Assembly: GCA_022560025.1 (NCBI GenBank)
Contig: JAFISE010000005.1
Span: forward strand, 124,001-188,000
Direction: 5' to 3'
Source of the DNA: Stagonosporopsis chrysanthemi
Lineage: Eukaryota; Ascomycota; Dothideomycetes; Pleosporales; Didymellaceae
DNA length: 64,000 bases
The position numbers and the translations under genes are program-made. Each line of letters opens with the position of its first letter. Positions within the stretch are counted from its first letter, which is position 1. This document shows positions 31,973-42,716 of this stretch, piece after piece. The notes beneath the pieces are model-generated. The model made no database searches. It saw nothing but the letters and a program-made list of their open reading frames with translations, and was not told where the DNA came from.

Positions 31973-33540
31973 TTAGGTTTGGACCCAAACAGACCTTGCA
32001 ACGCTCCGCACCACCTCCAGGCCCAGAGCGAACAACAACCAAGCTCCAGATAGCACGATGCCGGCATCGCCAGGCAGCGTCAAGACAACCTCGACTCCGT
32101 CAATCATATGTGTGAGACGCAATCGCCTTTGGTTGCTGTTAATGTTGTGTGTGACACTATCTATCCGCAGCAACGAGAATTGCAGACCCTCTGCAGACCC
32201 TTCCATCGTGACTCGCAGCTCGCCACCGGGGTTTACGGCGGTGCCTATCGGTCTAACAATGTTGGCAATGATGGGTCTCGGGGAATCTGTGATGAGGTAT
32301 GGTGGAGTGAAAATCTGACCATTGGGGTGGTCGACTGTGTCGCGGCAGCCTTGGGAGATGCCACTGCTATCATCGTAGGAAAGGCCTCGGCGACCGCTGA
32401 ACACCGTGCCATCGGCCAAAAGAATGGACACCGAGTAGTAGCTTCGGGCCCAGCTTCAGGTTCCAGTTCAGTGAACGTCTTTGTTGCTGGGTCGAAGAGC
32501 TCAGGGACGAAATCTGGCTCTTTGTCCGTGAAGCCCTTCCGCCCAGCCTTGACTACCGGTGATCAGGATCTTACCATCTAGAGGGACGACAGCATTGGCA
32601 AAGGCTCGTGCGTGGTGCATGTCTGGCAGCTGCCCGACTGTTGCCTCCTGGCCCACCCCATCTATCTCAATGAGAGATGAGATGAGCGACTTTAAGGCCG
32701 GGAGCCAGGTGGTGAAACTGCGATCCTCCAGCTGTGAAGTTTTACCGATATCGTACATGACATTGACACCGCACATAGCACCGTTCACGCCGTTGCGGAT
32801 ACCTGCTGGTGTCACGCTGCCTTGGCCGTTGTTGTCGTACTAATGTATGACTTTTGCTGGGACCAGCTTGGAAAACGAGACCATCGCTCCACGTAAATAA
32901 CAATGCATGATTGTCTGTCCGGAAAGCGCCTTCATGATCATGAGTGAGTATTGGTGTGATACCAGCCCCTGGAAGAACAGTCCAGCTGTTGGCGAAAAGA
33001 TCAAATATCTCTCTGGTCTTTCTGCGTCGTGCGCCGCCCAAGGACCTTCCGGTAATGAAGACTTTGCCCTTCGACAGAATAGTGGAGCTCTGATAGCCAC
33101 GTGGTATCTGTATGTTCGCTGCAGCACTGAACTCGTTTGTGACAGGATCGCAGATGGTAGTTCGCTCGGCATTGAACCACCAGTAATGACGAATCGTCCG
33201 TCACCGAGTGAGCTCATACCGGGGCAGGACATATCGTGCTGCAATCCGTGATTTTTTAACGAAACCATATCCAAATAATACACGTCAGCGAGACCTACTT
33301 GAGTATTGGAGACTTGGCCTTGAGAAATGTGGCCAGTACGGTAGTTGAACTCTGCAAACTGCGTGGTTCTTCGCTCGCCTCCAAAAGCAGTCGTTGACCA
33401 AGCGGAGAAGACCATCAACCGTAGTGTCCCTGGGGCATCAGGTATGCCTTAGGCAGCGACCGGTATGTTAGGAAAGTCGACGAGGGACCCCCAGGATTCT
33501 TGAGCGAACGTAATTTGGAAACAGAAGTTGTGAACATATC
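31973..33540 (-). pseudogene. Decayed galactose-oxidase-like (AA5) copper radical oxidase
   Basis: Reading the minus strand from 33540, successive fragments in different frames match galactose/glyoxal oxidase in order: QESWGSLVDFPNIPVAA; RLMVFSAWSTTAFGGERR; after a likely surviving intron, HDMSCPGMSSLGDGRFVITG; TTICDPVTNEFSAAANIQIP; RGYQSSTILSKGKVFITG; RTDNHALLFTWSDGLVFQAG; NGAMCGVNVMYD; ARAFANAVVPLDGKILITG; RSYYSVSILLADGTVF; and the C-terminal LRIDSVTHNINSNQRRLRL with the copper-ligand His region. At least four frame changes (near 33175, 32860, 32525 and 32450), a TAG at 32840-32842 where the family has Trp, and a TAA at 33449-33451 break it. Introns cannot explain these because the homology is continuous across the breaks. 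The exact 5' limit is uncertain. Confidence 0.82.
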
Positions 33541-34436
33541 ATGCTTACCGTCGAGGACATTTTGGGCTAGGATAAGTAGTGCCTGGCGAAATCAGAACGA
33601 CTGCAGCGAATGTAGGAATTTGAGCTGGAATTATCGTTGCATTGAAACGACGCTGGCCGTTAACTATACGTTCCACGGCCTTCCTTTCGTACACATTTGA
33701 CCTCGATCATTGATGTATGCACCAAGATTGGCCAATCTCGTCGGTGACACAAGGACCACAATCGAGACCGTTTTTGAAATCCATTCAGTGAGCAAATTCT
33801 AATATCTTCATTATTCCCACTGGTTCAGCTTCGTGCTATAGCCTTTCGGCAACATTGTAGTTGCTCTTTGATGAGCAACAATGGCATTGTTTGCATTCGC
33901 GTATTGTACATGGTGCAACGAGCCGCGACTTCCGGCTGTCCACATTCCATCTCAAAAGTCTCGTTCGGAACATTGTGTTATTCTGAGCGGAGAAGAACGA
34001 GGGAAACCGTCGTTCTCGGTTCGTGAAGGCGTCACTTGGCTCCACTCGACCCAGGTAACCATATCGATGAGATCAACTGCGGATGACATGCAAGAAATGG
34101 GTTGACCTCACCATATCAAGATACGTTGTATCGCACAGTTCTAAAAGGCATTGTTGTTATTGTTGCAAGTCGTGATCTGCCTACTGACCGCATCAGGTCA
34201 CGGAAAGGAGGCGAAATATCACAAGCTCACTAACATCTAGCACCCCAGCTTCCTGTATCTACCCCGTATGTGCAACGCTTAGATTAAAGGAGACTGATAT
34301 CTCATACATTCGTTAGTCGATTGAAGTTCTCCGGCAATGTGTTATCACAGATATTGCCAAGCCCAAATCGAGCGCAGAAAATACACGTGTGTTCCCACGT
34401 TTTAAACACCCGCGCAGCGCACTCGTGCCTGTGAGA
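33541..34436. other. Intergenic region, no gene seen
   Basis: 896 bases. The part adjacent to 33540 may hold the remains of the first exon and promoter of the oxidase pseudogene. Nothing coding is recognised. Confidence 0.45.
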
Positions 34437-35489
34437 CTACTGGTATGATACTAGCTGCTCATGAACAGCTCGTATAGACTCCACGATTTCCTCGAAGGAC
34501 CTTTCGAGATAGATTTGGAGGAACGGGTCGCGGTTGGCCCAAAGGTGCTCCAACGTATCCTCAAGCCTGCTGCGGATCGACCTAGTCTGTTCTCGTAGCA
34601 CCCAATATTGCCTTGGTGACAGGCCCAACAGAGGTTCTGTCTGCACACAATGGCCTTTGTAACAAAAGACGTGGTCAATCTTTCGAACGTCGTCCAGTGG
34701 AAGAGGCGGAATCGCCTCCCGGGAAATCACATGACTCTTACAAGAGTTTCCCCCACAGACTAGGCATGCGCGACACCAAGCGCAGGTATATCGTGTGGCA
34801 GCGTACTCTAGAGCGGTTCGAAAACATTCTCGGCACTGGTAGTGACCACAAGGACCCTGCTGTGGACGATGAATGTCTGCATCATAGTCGTTGGTACAGA
34901 TCTGACAGGACTCAGTGCTGCGTACATCTGCATCCTTTATGGCATTCTTGCTGCTGAAAAAGTGGTGTGCGCCCTCGGCATCCCAGTCTTCAAGAAGATT
35001 TTCAACTGCGAATGCGCGTTCTTCCCACGAATCGCCAGACTCTATCGCCGCGTCCACGATAGATGCAACATCGGAGATCGACTCAGACTCCTGCATGTCA
35101 ACAATACAGAGCCACTGATGTTGTTCGCGTGTTCGACGTTGGGGATGCTTTAGAGTTGCATCCTTGACCCACTCCAGAAACTTCTTGTGTTCGCCGTCGA
35201 TGCTGAAAGCTGGTAGATCACTGTATATCTTGTCGAGCTTACCATCTTGAATAAGTGACTGGCTCTGAGCGGTATCGCGTGTAAGAGCTACGACGACTTG
35301 GTTGTTGAAGCTGTGAAATGATATCATCGCCATGGCATATGGATCAGATGTGTCTAAGCCGTACAGAGGCGAAAATCGGTGGTTTAGCACGCGAAACCAT
35401 TGCTCACGTGTGGTAGGACCTGTCATTTTGTGGACAGTGGAGCGTACTTGAATGTCGGGTGTAATAGGGCAAAGCTGCAAGTATTCCAC
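34437..35489 (-). CDS. RING-type zinc-finger protein
   Basis: Intronless, 350 residues. A RING finger occupies about 195-239, with ligands in the order C195-x2-C198 .. C214-x-H216-x2-C219-x2-C222 .. C236-x2-C239 (CQICTNDYDADIHRPQQGPC, GHYQCRECF, CAWCRACLVC). More Cys and His follow at once (CLVCGGNSCKSH), so the module may bind an additional zinc. The N-terminal 190 residues are unlike known domains; the C-terminal 60 residues form amphipathic helices (QYWVLREQTRSIRSRLEDTL). RING proteins usually act as E3 ubiquitin ligases. The N-terminus has no similarity I recognise, suggesting a lineage-specific family. Confidence 0.75.
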   Translation of the reverse strand: MEYLQLCPITPDIQVRSTVHKMTGPTTREQWFRVLNHRFSPLYGLDTSDPYAMAMISFHSFNNQVVVALTRDTAQSQSLIQDGKLDKIYSDLPAFSIDGEHKKFLEWVKDATLKHPQRRTREQHQWLCIVDMQESESISDVASIVDAAIESGDSWEERAFAVENLLEDWDAEGAHHFFSSKNAIKDADVRSTESCQICTNDYDADIHRPQQGPCGHYQCRECFRTALEYAATRYTCAWCRACLVCGGNSCKSHVISREAIPPLPLDDVRKIDHVFCYKGHCVQTEPLLGLSPRQYWVLREQTRSIRSRLEDTLEHLWANRDPFLQIYLERSFEEIVESIRAVHEQLVSYQ

Positions 35490-36288
35490 GTAGTGAGGTG
35501 AGGCCCGCGAGAGGTTAGCCTTTCACTGAGCATCTGCGGCCCTCCCTCAACTGCACTGTGTCAGCGCTGTGCAAGCATCGTGGACTTATGGAGGCTGGCT
35601 GTGATGACAAAGCTGTAGTTCCGCTCATGTACTCAACTATTCCACAAGAAAACGTCTGTACATAGTGGTGAGGACTAAGACCCATAATTTGTTGGGTACC
35701 GAGTAGTCATATCATGCAACAAGTCTTGTGGCGCAAGCCAGCTGCAGCCTTTCCGTATTCATCGTAACTATGCTTATCGATAATCGTCATGCATTGCACT
35801 GGAACTGGCTGCACGATGTCATCCAAAGCCTTCAACACTTGACCTCGTTATATTCTATGCCGGACAATTCCCCGAAGCCACGTCGCAACCTATGGTGTTT
35901 GCAACCTTATCTCAACCCTGCACGTTGCTGTGGGGCCGGAGCCTCCTTGATCGGCCGTTAACGCGTCATGGCGTGTGTCAATTTCGACAAACCTCCAGCG
36001 TGCTCAGGACTGCGTTTCTCTTTGCGCCGTGATGCCAGGAAACGCCCTTGCTGGAAGGTGCTTGCTGTGACAGGAGTGATTGCCGCCTGCGCAGTCTGCC
36101 GCTCTTTCCTCCGTGATTTTTAACGCTTCGTCACCACCTCTTTGAGTGGTTCAATCCATCTTCCACCTTGTCGCACGTCTCGCTCGATTCGAACCTGTGG
36201 CCCCCGACTGTCACATGTTTACATCTTCTCGCGACGCAACAGATACTTTCAGCCTGTTCCTAGAGACGACCGCGACAGCTCAGGCGTG
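35490..36288. promoter_or_regulatory. Divergent promoter region between RING and TM9SF genes
   Basis: 799 bases with no gene seen. The right part (36080-36280) is pyrimidine-rich, as in fungal leaders. Confidence 0.45.
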
Positions 36289-38397
36289 ATGCGCACTTGG
36301 GTAGCAGCCAGCTCGTTGCTGGCCATAACGCAAGCTTTCTACATCCCAGGTCCGTCTCTTATTCCTAAAACTACGTGGAAGAGTATAAGCTGACGGCTCC
36401 TAGGTTTTTCGTATAGAAGCTACCGCGACGGTGATACGATACCGCTCTTCGTCAACAAGGTGTACTCCGACTACAGCGAGCTGCAATATGCATTCGCTGA
36501 CCTTCCCTTCGTCTGTCCACCGACCGGCCGAATACGCGCGGGACATCTTACGAGCGGGACGAGCATATCGCTCAGTCTGGGCGAGGTGCTACGAGGTGAC
36601 CGTATCGTCGTCTCTGACTATGAGCTAGTCATGGGCGTCGATGAAGAAGCGCGCTATCTTTGCAGCCAGACAATCGATCTTGAGGGTATAAAGCGAGCCA
36701 GAGAGCTCATACGGGACGGCTTCGTTGTCGAGTGGATCTTGGACAATCTTCCTGGAGCCACAAGTTTTCAGACAACAGACAAGAGCAGGAAATACTACGC
36801 AGCAGGCTTTAAGCTGGGCGATGAGACAACTGTAGTTCAAGATGGCCCTGCTGAGTACTTGCTGAACAACCACGTTACACTCGTCGTTCGTTACCGCCGT
36901 GCGCCAGGCAAGGATGGCGACAAGGGCAGAAAGGTCATCATCGGTTTCGAAGTCTTTCCAAGAAGCATTGAGGCAAATCACCGCAATGCGTCTGGTCTCC
37001 CAGAACATATCGAGGGCGAACACGAACCACTTGTCTTGACGCCCCAAGCCAACAGCACGAACAACACCGATGTGGGCAGCGAGGCAAAAACCTTGACTAT
37101 ACCTTACACTTATTCGATTTACTGGCGAGAAGATGATCGCCTTGAGTGGCAGAATCGTTGGGACATGTACTTTGTAGCACAAGACGATAGTGCAAATGTG
37201 CACTGGCTGGCCATCGTCAATTCCTTAGTCGTCTGCGGCTTGCTCACTGCTGCTCTCTCCGTCGTCCTGACACGCACCATCCGTGGCGACATCAGAGGTC
37301 ATCACGAGACCAGCTCTATCGGTTTCAAAGCCCCAGTCAAATCGCCGCAACGAGAAAAGAAAAGTCCCCTCGGACCAGCTGCAGATCTGGGCACTGATGG
37401 TTTTGAGTCGGACGAAGACATTGAAGACGTCGTGGGCTGGAAGCTGCTTCACGGCGATGTATTCCGAGCCCCAGCCTATGGTGGCCTTCTTGCTCCGCTT
37501 GTCGGCTCCGGCCTACAAGTCCTTTCCATGGCGTTCGGTCTTCTCATCCTCAGCACATTAGGTGTGCTCAACCCAAGCTTCCGCGGTGGCTATGTCAGCG
37601 TTGGTGTCGGACTGTTCGTTTTCGCCGGGATGTTCTCTGGATATTTCTCTGCCCGCATCTACAAAACATTTGGAGGTCAGCTATGGCAACAGAATGTCAT
37701 CGTCACGGCATCGTTGGTGCCAGGGCTCCTCTTTGCGACGATGTTTATTCTCAATCTTTTTGTGTGGGTTCAGGCTTCAAGCACAGCATTGCCTTTCGGC
37801 ACCCTCGTCGCTCTCATCATGCTTTGGCTATTCGTACAACTCCCGCTCGTCTACCTTGGAAGTTGGTTTGGTTTTGAGCGTATGGGCGCGTACACGCACC
37901 CTATTAGAGCTAACATAATTCCTCGTCAAATCCCCGCTCAGCGTTGGTATCTCAAAGGTGGACAGCGGTTGCTTCTTGCCGGATTTTTGCCGTTCATGGT
38001 CATTTTCGTCGAGCTGATGTTCGTTGTGAAGAGCCTGTGGGCAGACAAGACCACATACTACTACGCTTTCGGCTTCACGGGAATCGTCAGCGCTGTATTG
38101 ACAGTCACCGTTGTTGAGGTAACACTCGTCGCCACGTACTTCCTACTGTGCTCCGAAGACTACCACTGGTGGTGGCATTCCTTCGTGATTGGCGGTTCTT
38201 CTTCGATCTGGGTGTATGCTTACCTGATATACTGCTACTTTACGAGCCTTCATATCACCGGCTTCGTTTCGAGCATGTTATTTTTCGCCTATAACTTCCT
38301 AGCCTGCGGCTTATACGCTTTGCTTACTGGCACAATTGGCTTTCTCGCGGCGTATGCTTTTGTAAGGAAGATATATGGAGCGATCAAGGTCGACTGA
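36289..38397 (+). CDS. Transmembrane 9 superfamily (EMP70/nonaspanin) protein
   Basis: Exon 1 (36289-36349) encodes a signal peptide, MRTWVAASSLLAITQAFYIP; a 54-nt intron with a GTCCGT donor, GCTGAC branch-like motif and CTAG acceptor joins it to 36404-38397, giving 684 residues. The lumenal half begins GFSYRSYRDGDTIPLFVNK, the EMP70 hallmark, with YAFADLPFVCPP and FEVFPRSI. It is followed by about nine membrane helices and family signatures such as DDRLEWQNRWDMYF, the GWKLLHGDVFRAP stretch, QLPLVYLGSWFGF and EDYHWWWHSFVIGGSSSIWVY. The size fits the family (600-700 residues). These proteins sit in Golgi and endosomes and influence membrane-protein sorting, adhesion and metal homeostasis in yeast. 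Which yeast paralogue (Emp70, Tmn2 or Tmn3) is closest cannot be told by eye. Confidence 0.93.
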
Positions 38398-38532
38398 AAT
38401 TCAATCCACCTAAGAGTCGATCAGCATTCGAATATTGTATGCATTGAATGGAGGGATGCCGAGGGTGTCATTGATACATGTTGTAGCTGTCACAGGACCA
38501 GATAAGTAACCTTATCGATTTGTAGTAGACAA
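38398..38532. other. Short convergent intergenic region
   Basis: 135 bases between the stop of the TM9SF gene and the stop of the hydrolase gene; both transcripts must end here or overlap. Confidence 0.6.
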
Positions 38533-40263
38533 TCAAGCTCTGTCAAGCTTTGTCCGCCAACCTGAAAGCTCTACACTCACAGCTCCGTACGCATTCTTGG
38601 TGAAGACGACCACATCCAAGGGCTCTGTTGCGTACCGGAACGCATCGCCCCAGTTCCAGCTCATACACTGTAGCTCTGCAAAGTCCTCTCTCTTGTCTTT
38701 TCTATCAATCAGAATTCTCCACACCTCGTTGTCAGTATCTAAAGAGTCTGCATCAGAAGGATACAGCCTAGCACTGAAGCTTTCGTAGGGAATCTTCTGC
38801 ATAGCGGCGAGCGAGTGAAGGACAGGAACCCCGTTCATGACCAAGTCTGCAATAGCAAGTCCGGGCCCGTCGTCTACTGCCAAGGTCAATTCATTCATCG
38901 CATCAGCAGCGAAGGACTTGTAGACGCCCGCATATCCTTTCGCCATCTGCTGCTGTGCTAGTTTGTCTGCGTACGCCACCAACGGCTTCACTATAAGTGG
39001 AAACAGGGTTGAAACAGCTTTGCTCGCTTGTCCACCAGCAGCGTTGATCGTGAGTGCTATGTTATACTCGGGGATGGCCGCAATGTAAGCCGCATACCCT
39101 GTGACTCCACCTGTTTTCGTGAAGATATCAATGGGTCGTGGCGTCTTGACATCAAGAGATGCTGGCCTAAGAATCTCCCAAGAATCTCCTATGGACTGAT
39201 GCAGTGAAGGTAGATGAAGTCGTGGTTGCAACCACTGTCGAGTCTCGCGTTGGCTTAGCAGTTTGTTGGACGAGATAGACTGTAGAAACTTGAGGAGGTC
39301 GTTAGGTGTTGACCAGAGACCACCAGAAGGGTTGTAGTTGCCAAAATCGGGGACAAACCAGCCCCTGTCTACTGGGAAGCGAGGAAGCAGTGCCAAGCTA
39401 TCATTTGTGGGAATGTCGAAGGAAGTACTGTAGAGGTTGAGTGGTTTCATAACCAGGTCATTTATGATTTGCTCAGGACTCTTGCCATGAACAGCTTCGA
39501 GAACCATACCGAGGAGATTGTAACCGATGTTCGAGTAAAGAGGTCCGGAATTCGGTGAGCGCGGGTGGTAGGCGGGACTGTTGAGACCTGCGAGCAATTC
39601 TTCGCGCGTGCAGACACGGCCGCCTGGGAAAAGATCGCAGGTCGGCGCACTATCACCAGTGCTGTTGATATTCGGAAGGCCAAGGGAAATAGGCTGGAAA
39701 CCTGGTAGCACAGCGAGGTCCCCGACGAAGACATACCGGCCCAGGCCGCTTGTATGACTTGCCAATGCAGCGATTGTGACATCCTTGTATACCTCCTCGT
39801 TCAATTCCGGGATATATTCAGTAACCGAGTCGAGTAATTTGGTTTCATGTAGACTGAGCAGAATTGCCAACATGGTGAACGTTTTGGTGACGCTGCCAAT
39901 GCGAAAGCTTGTATCCAATAATGATCGGCTAACTTCGCGGCCTGGTGCAGATCGCTCAAGCTCGAAGACCGTTGCATCACCTATTGATGCTTTCACTGCA
40001 AAGGATGTGTCCGATATCCATGGAAGATCCTCGAACAGCGATTTTGCTATCTCGAGATTTGACGAAGTGGGAAGCAGTCGAGGTGGCGGAGAGACTGGGC
40101 CAGGTGGCAGACAAAAGGGCTGTCTTGCAGATGCTGAAAGCCAATTGGACAAGAATTCAATCAACTGTGAATGCGTTTCTATGCTCGTGTATAGCCAGAG
40201 GGCGAAGACTGGTAGAGTTGACACAAACGTCAAGAGAAACGCTTGCCTGCCTAATAGAGGCAT
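38533..40263 (-). CDS. Serine beta-lactamase-like hydrolase, membrane-anchored
   Basis: Intronless, 576 residues if it starts at 40263. An upstream in-frame ATG at 40329 would add 22 residues, but the start at 40263 directly precedes a signal-anchor (RQAFLLTFVSTLPVFALWLY). The class C beta-lactamase/penicillin-binding fold is clear: the nucleophile motif S-x-x-K in RIGSVTKTFT (Ser about 124, Lys about 127), helices SLHETKLLDSVTEYIPEL, ALASHTSGLGRY, the second motif Y-x-N in LYSNIGYNLLGMVLEAV (about 243-245) and TKTGGVTGYAAYIAAIPE near the third motif. The C-terminal 180 residues match the extra beta-rich domain of fungal members. These enzymes act as esterases, amidases or polyketide hydrolases; the substrate is unknown. 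Neighbours in the same direction are an exporter and a zinc-finger regulator. Confidence 0.87.
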   Translation of the reverse strand: MPLLGRQAFLLTFVSTLPVFALWLYTSIETHSQLIEFLSNWLSASARQPFCLPPGPVSPPPRLLPTSSNLEIAKSLFEDLPWISDTSFAVKASIGDATVFELERSAPGREVSRSLLDTSFRIGSVTKTFTMLAILLSLHETKLLDSVTEYIPELNEEVYKDVTIAALASHTSGLGRYVFVGDLAVLPGFQPISLGLPNINSTGDSAPTCDLFPGGRVCTREELLAGLNSPAYHPRSPNSGPLYSNIGYNLLGMVLEAVHGKSPEQIINDLVMKPLNLYSTSFDIPTNDSLALLPRFPVDRGWFVPDFGNYNPSGGLWSTPNDLLKFLQSISSNKLLSQRETRQWLQPRLHLPSLHQSIGDSWEILRPASLDVKTPRPIDIFTKTGGVTGYAAYIAAIPEYNIALTINAAGGQASKAVSTLFPLIVKPLVAYADKLAQQQMAKGYAGVYKSFAADAMNELTLAVDDGPGLAIADLVMNGVPVLHSLAAMQKIPYESFSARLYPSDADSLDTDNEVWRILIDRKDKREDFAELQCMSWNWGDAFRYATEPLDVVVFTKNAYGAVSVELSGWRTKLDRA

Positions 40264-40775
40264 GGCGACTCTCTCCGTGCAGAGTTTGGTGGGTCGTTGA
40301 AACTTTGTACAAGCAGACGCTGCCCGCAAACTGAATGCCAGACGAGGTCAAAAATGTAACGTGTGAAACAACAACTGTACGGTTTGCGGTTGTCTTCGAG
40401 ACGGACATGGGTATTTGGCGCCTTTGGTAGGGGCAGGAGAACCTCTGTCGGCAATTACACGACCCTGGCTCTGACACGTGGGGCCGGAACTGTGTCGATC
40501 ACAGATCCTGAATTGCCACCGAGTTGTGTATGGGTTCAGCACCGGTCACTAAACAATCGTTTCCTTAAACAAGAGCTGAGAAGGAAGGCTGGTACTAATA
40601 GCTGACGTGTGCAAAGCTGCTGGTGCACAGCCAATCAAGTCGGGCCGAGCCGCAAACACTCGGAAGGAGCGAGTGCAGCTGCTGCAGCAGCATTGGCCTC
40701 TCATCTGGACGGATATGTTTAAGACTGGAAGTCGAAAGATGTGTTTATTTGAGGCAATTATCGAGGGCGAAATCA
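40264..40775. other. Intergenic region (promoter of the hydrolase)
   Basis: 512 bases between the hydrolase start and the stop of the MFS gene, both on the minus strand. No gene is seen. Confidence 0.5.
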
Positions 40776-42341
40776 TTATCCAGCGAAGACACTCTCCGCC
40801 TTTAACTTCTTCCTGAACATGAGGAACATAAACGGTATGACAGCCAACGCGCCAGATACAATCGCCAGGACACCGCCAGCCCATCTTACGCCTAGGCCTT
40901 GGTACAACTTGGAGGCGGCAAATGGTAGCCCCACTGCGGCAAGAGAGCGAGTTGTGCTGGCAGCAGCCTGCGCCGACGCAGCATAGCGCTTGTATGTGTC
41001 CGACAGATACAGGATCATTGCAAAGAAGACAAGGATATATCCAAGACCGAAAAGAATCCCGGAGGCGGCCATCGGTACCGCCGGATGTATTGACGGATCG
41101 GAAGTGAAGCCTAGAACGAGAAGAGCAATAGGAATACTATAACGTAGTCAGCTTGTGTTCGAAAGTTGATACACCACGGCGCACGTACCAGGGGGCGCCA
41201 ACGCATGCAAGCGGCAACCGGCGATGCTCAGGTATGATAGCCCAGCTGCTACCGTTCTCTGCAGCCCTAGTGTAAACGATACCAAAGTAATAGGCGAGTA
41301 GAAAACCGCAAGCCACTCCAGCCAACACTTCGACCGGTTAGCAAACATGACCCTCAAATGGTTGTGGTTCTTACATACTTGGAGCGTAAGAGAGACCTAT
41401 CATATCCTCCGAAAGGCCATATATCTGCCTATACACGATTGGATTACTTTGGAAGAAGAGGTACTGCATAGAGTACACCAGAGCCAAATACAGAGCAGTG
41501 AATAACAAAATCGGCTCTCTGATCATCATGAGCCAAGGTCTCTTGAGTGTGACGCCCAGCAGAGACATATGCTCTTGCAGCGTAGGTCTCGCCCTATGCA
41601 AAATGGACTTCTCGGACGCTTTCCTTGCGATAACCGTGGCGTAGGTTTCTGGAAGGCACCAGACAAATGGCAGTCCTACTGCCGCTATCATCAATCCGAC
41701 CCAAAATGTCCATCTCCAACCAAGGTGTACTGAGACGAATCCGGAGAGAAGAGGACCAACCAACGGACCACATGCAGCTACGACCAAGAATGCGGATACA
41801 GCCTGGCCTCGCGCTACAGGGCCTTCATAGATGTCCGCAAACAAACCAGCAACAACAGTATTGGGTACTGCAGCACTTAGACCTGCAAGGAGCCTGAAGA
41901 TGAACAAGGCGGTGAACGAAGGTGCAACTGCGCAGCACAGCGTCCATAATGCGTAGCAACTGAAGCTGCCTGCTAAAAGTGGGCGGCGCCCGAAGTGCTC
42001 ACTCAGAGGAGCAAAAAACAAAGGCGACGCTGCAAACCCGACCTGGTACAAAGAGTTCAGCAATACGAATTTCGTGGATGCGTTGTCCAGTTTGAAATCT
42101 TGTAGAATGGATGTCTTTGCGCCGGACGGAAGGGACGAGCCAAGAGTGCTATTGAATGCAATGATGAGACCTGTGACTAGAACGAGTTGCTTTCGACGCT
42201 TGGAGAGTTTACAGTCAGCCTTGACCGATCCCTGCGCTGGCTTGTACATACTTTTGAGAAAGCGAAACCATGCTGGGGGACGTTTGAATAGCTTGGTGTG
42301 AGCTCAACCCCTGTCGGGCTGTTACTTGCACCTTGCGCCAT
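40776..42341 (-). CDS. MFS drug:H+ antiporter, 12-TM DHA1 type
   Basis: Four exons, 42341-42252, 42198-41379, 41327-41189 and 41136-40776, give 469 residues. The first exon (MAQGASNSPTGVELTPSYSN..) joins RRKQLVLVTGLIIAF across a 53-nt intron (GTATGT donor, GCTGAC). An in-frame ATG at 42249 inside that intron would give a shorter but less consistent start. DHA1 features are clear: LNSLYQVGFAASPLFFAPLS, motif A EHFGRRPLLAGSF, RLLAGLSAAVPNTVVAGLFAD, and the motif C region GPLVGPLLSGFVSVHLGWRW, with WRWTFWVGLMIAAVGLPFVW and CLPETYATVI closing the first half. Such transporters export drugs, polyamines or secondary metabolites. The gene lies between a hydrolase and a C2H2 regulator on the same strand. 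Confidence 0.87.
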
Positions 42342-42716
42342 GTGCTACCGAGCTTGGATTTGAATGAGCACTAGCAACTCCGCGTAGAAGTGATGCCAGG
42401 TTTATTCACAGCGATACTTCGTAGGCCAACTATCTCGGTTGCGAAGTCGGAACGCTAAAGCCAAAGAGGCATGAGCGGCGCGCCCTTCAGCCACGCCCTG
42501 CGTGCCAGCAACCGTTAGTAACATATGCAATTTTGTGAGCGCCTTGCGCCCTGCGCAACGCGCTTTGCAGTCGACTTAGTGGATAGCTGCGCGGTCGTGG
42601 TCGGACAGAAAGAATTCTAAATATGTTGGTGCAGTGCCATCTCGTGGATAACAAGACAGAAATAACGATTTCGAAAGGTGGGAATTGTGGACTATTAAGA
42701 TAATATTTGCTAACCC
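42342..42716. other. Intergenic region (promoter of the DHA1 gene)
   Basis: 375 bases with no gene seen; this is the upstream region of the exporter and the 3' flank of the zinc-finger gene. Confidence 0.5.

Noticed and set aside
31973..32431. Treating the C-terminal oxidase fragment as an intact short gene
   Set aside because: Its sequence is only the last third of a galactose-oxidase-like protein, and the upstream parts lie in other frames with stops.
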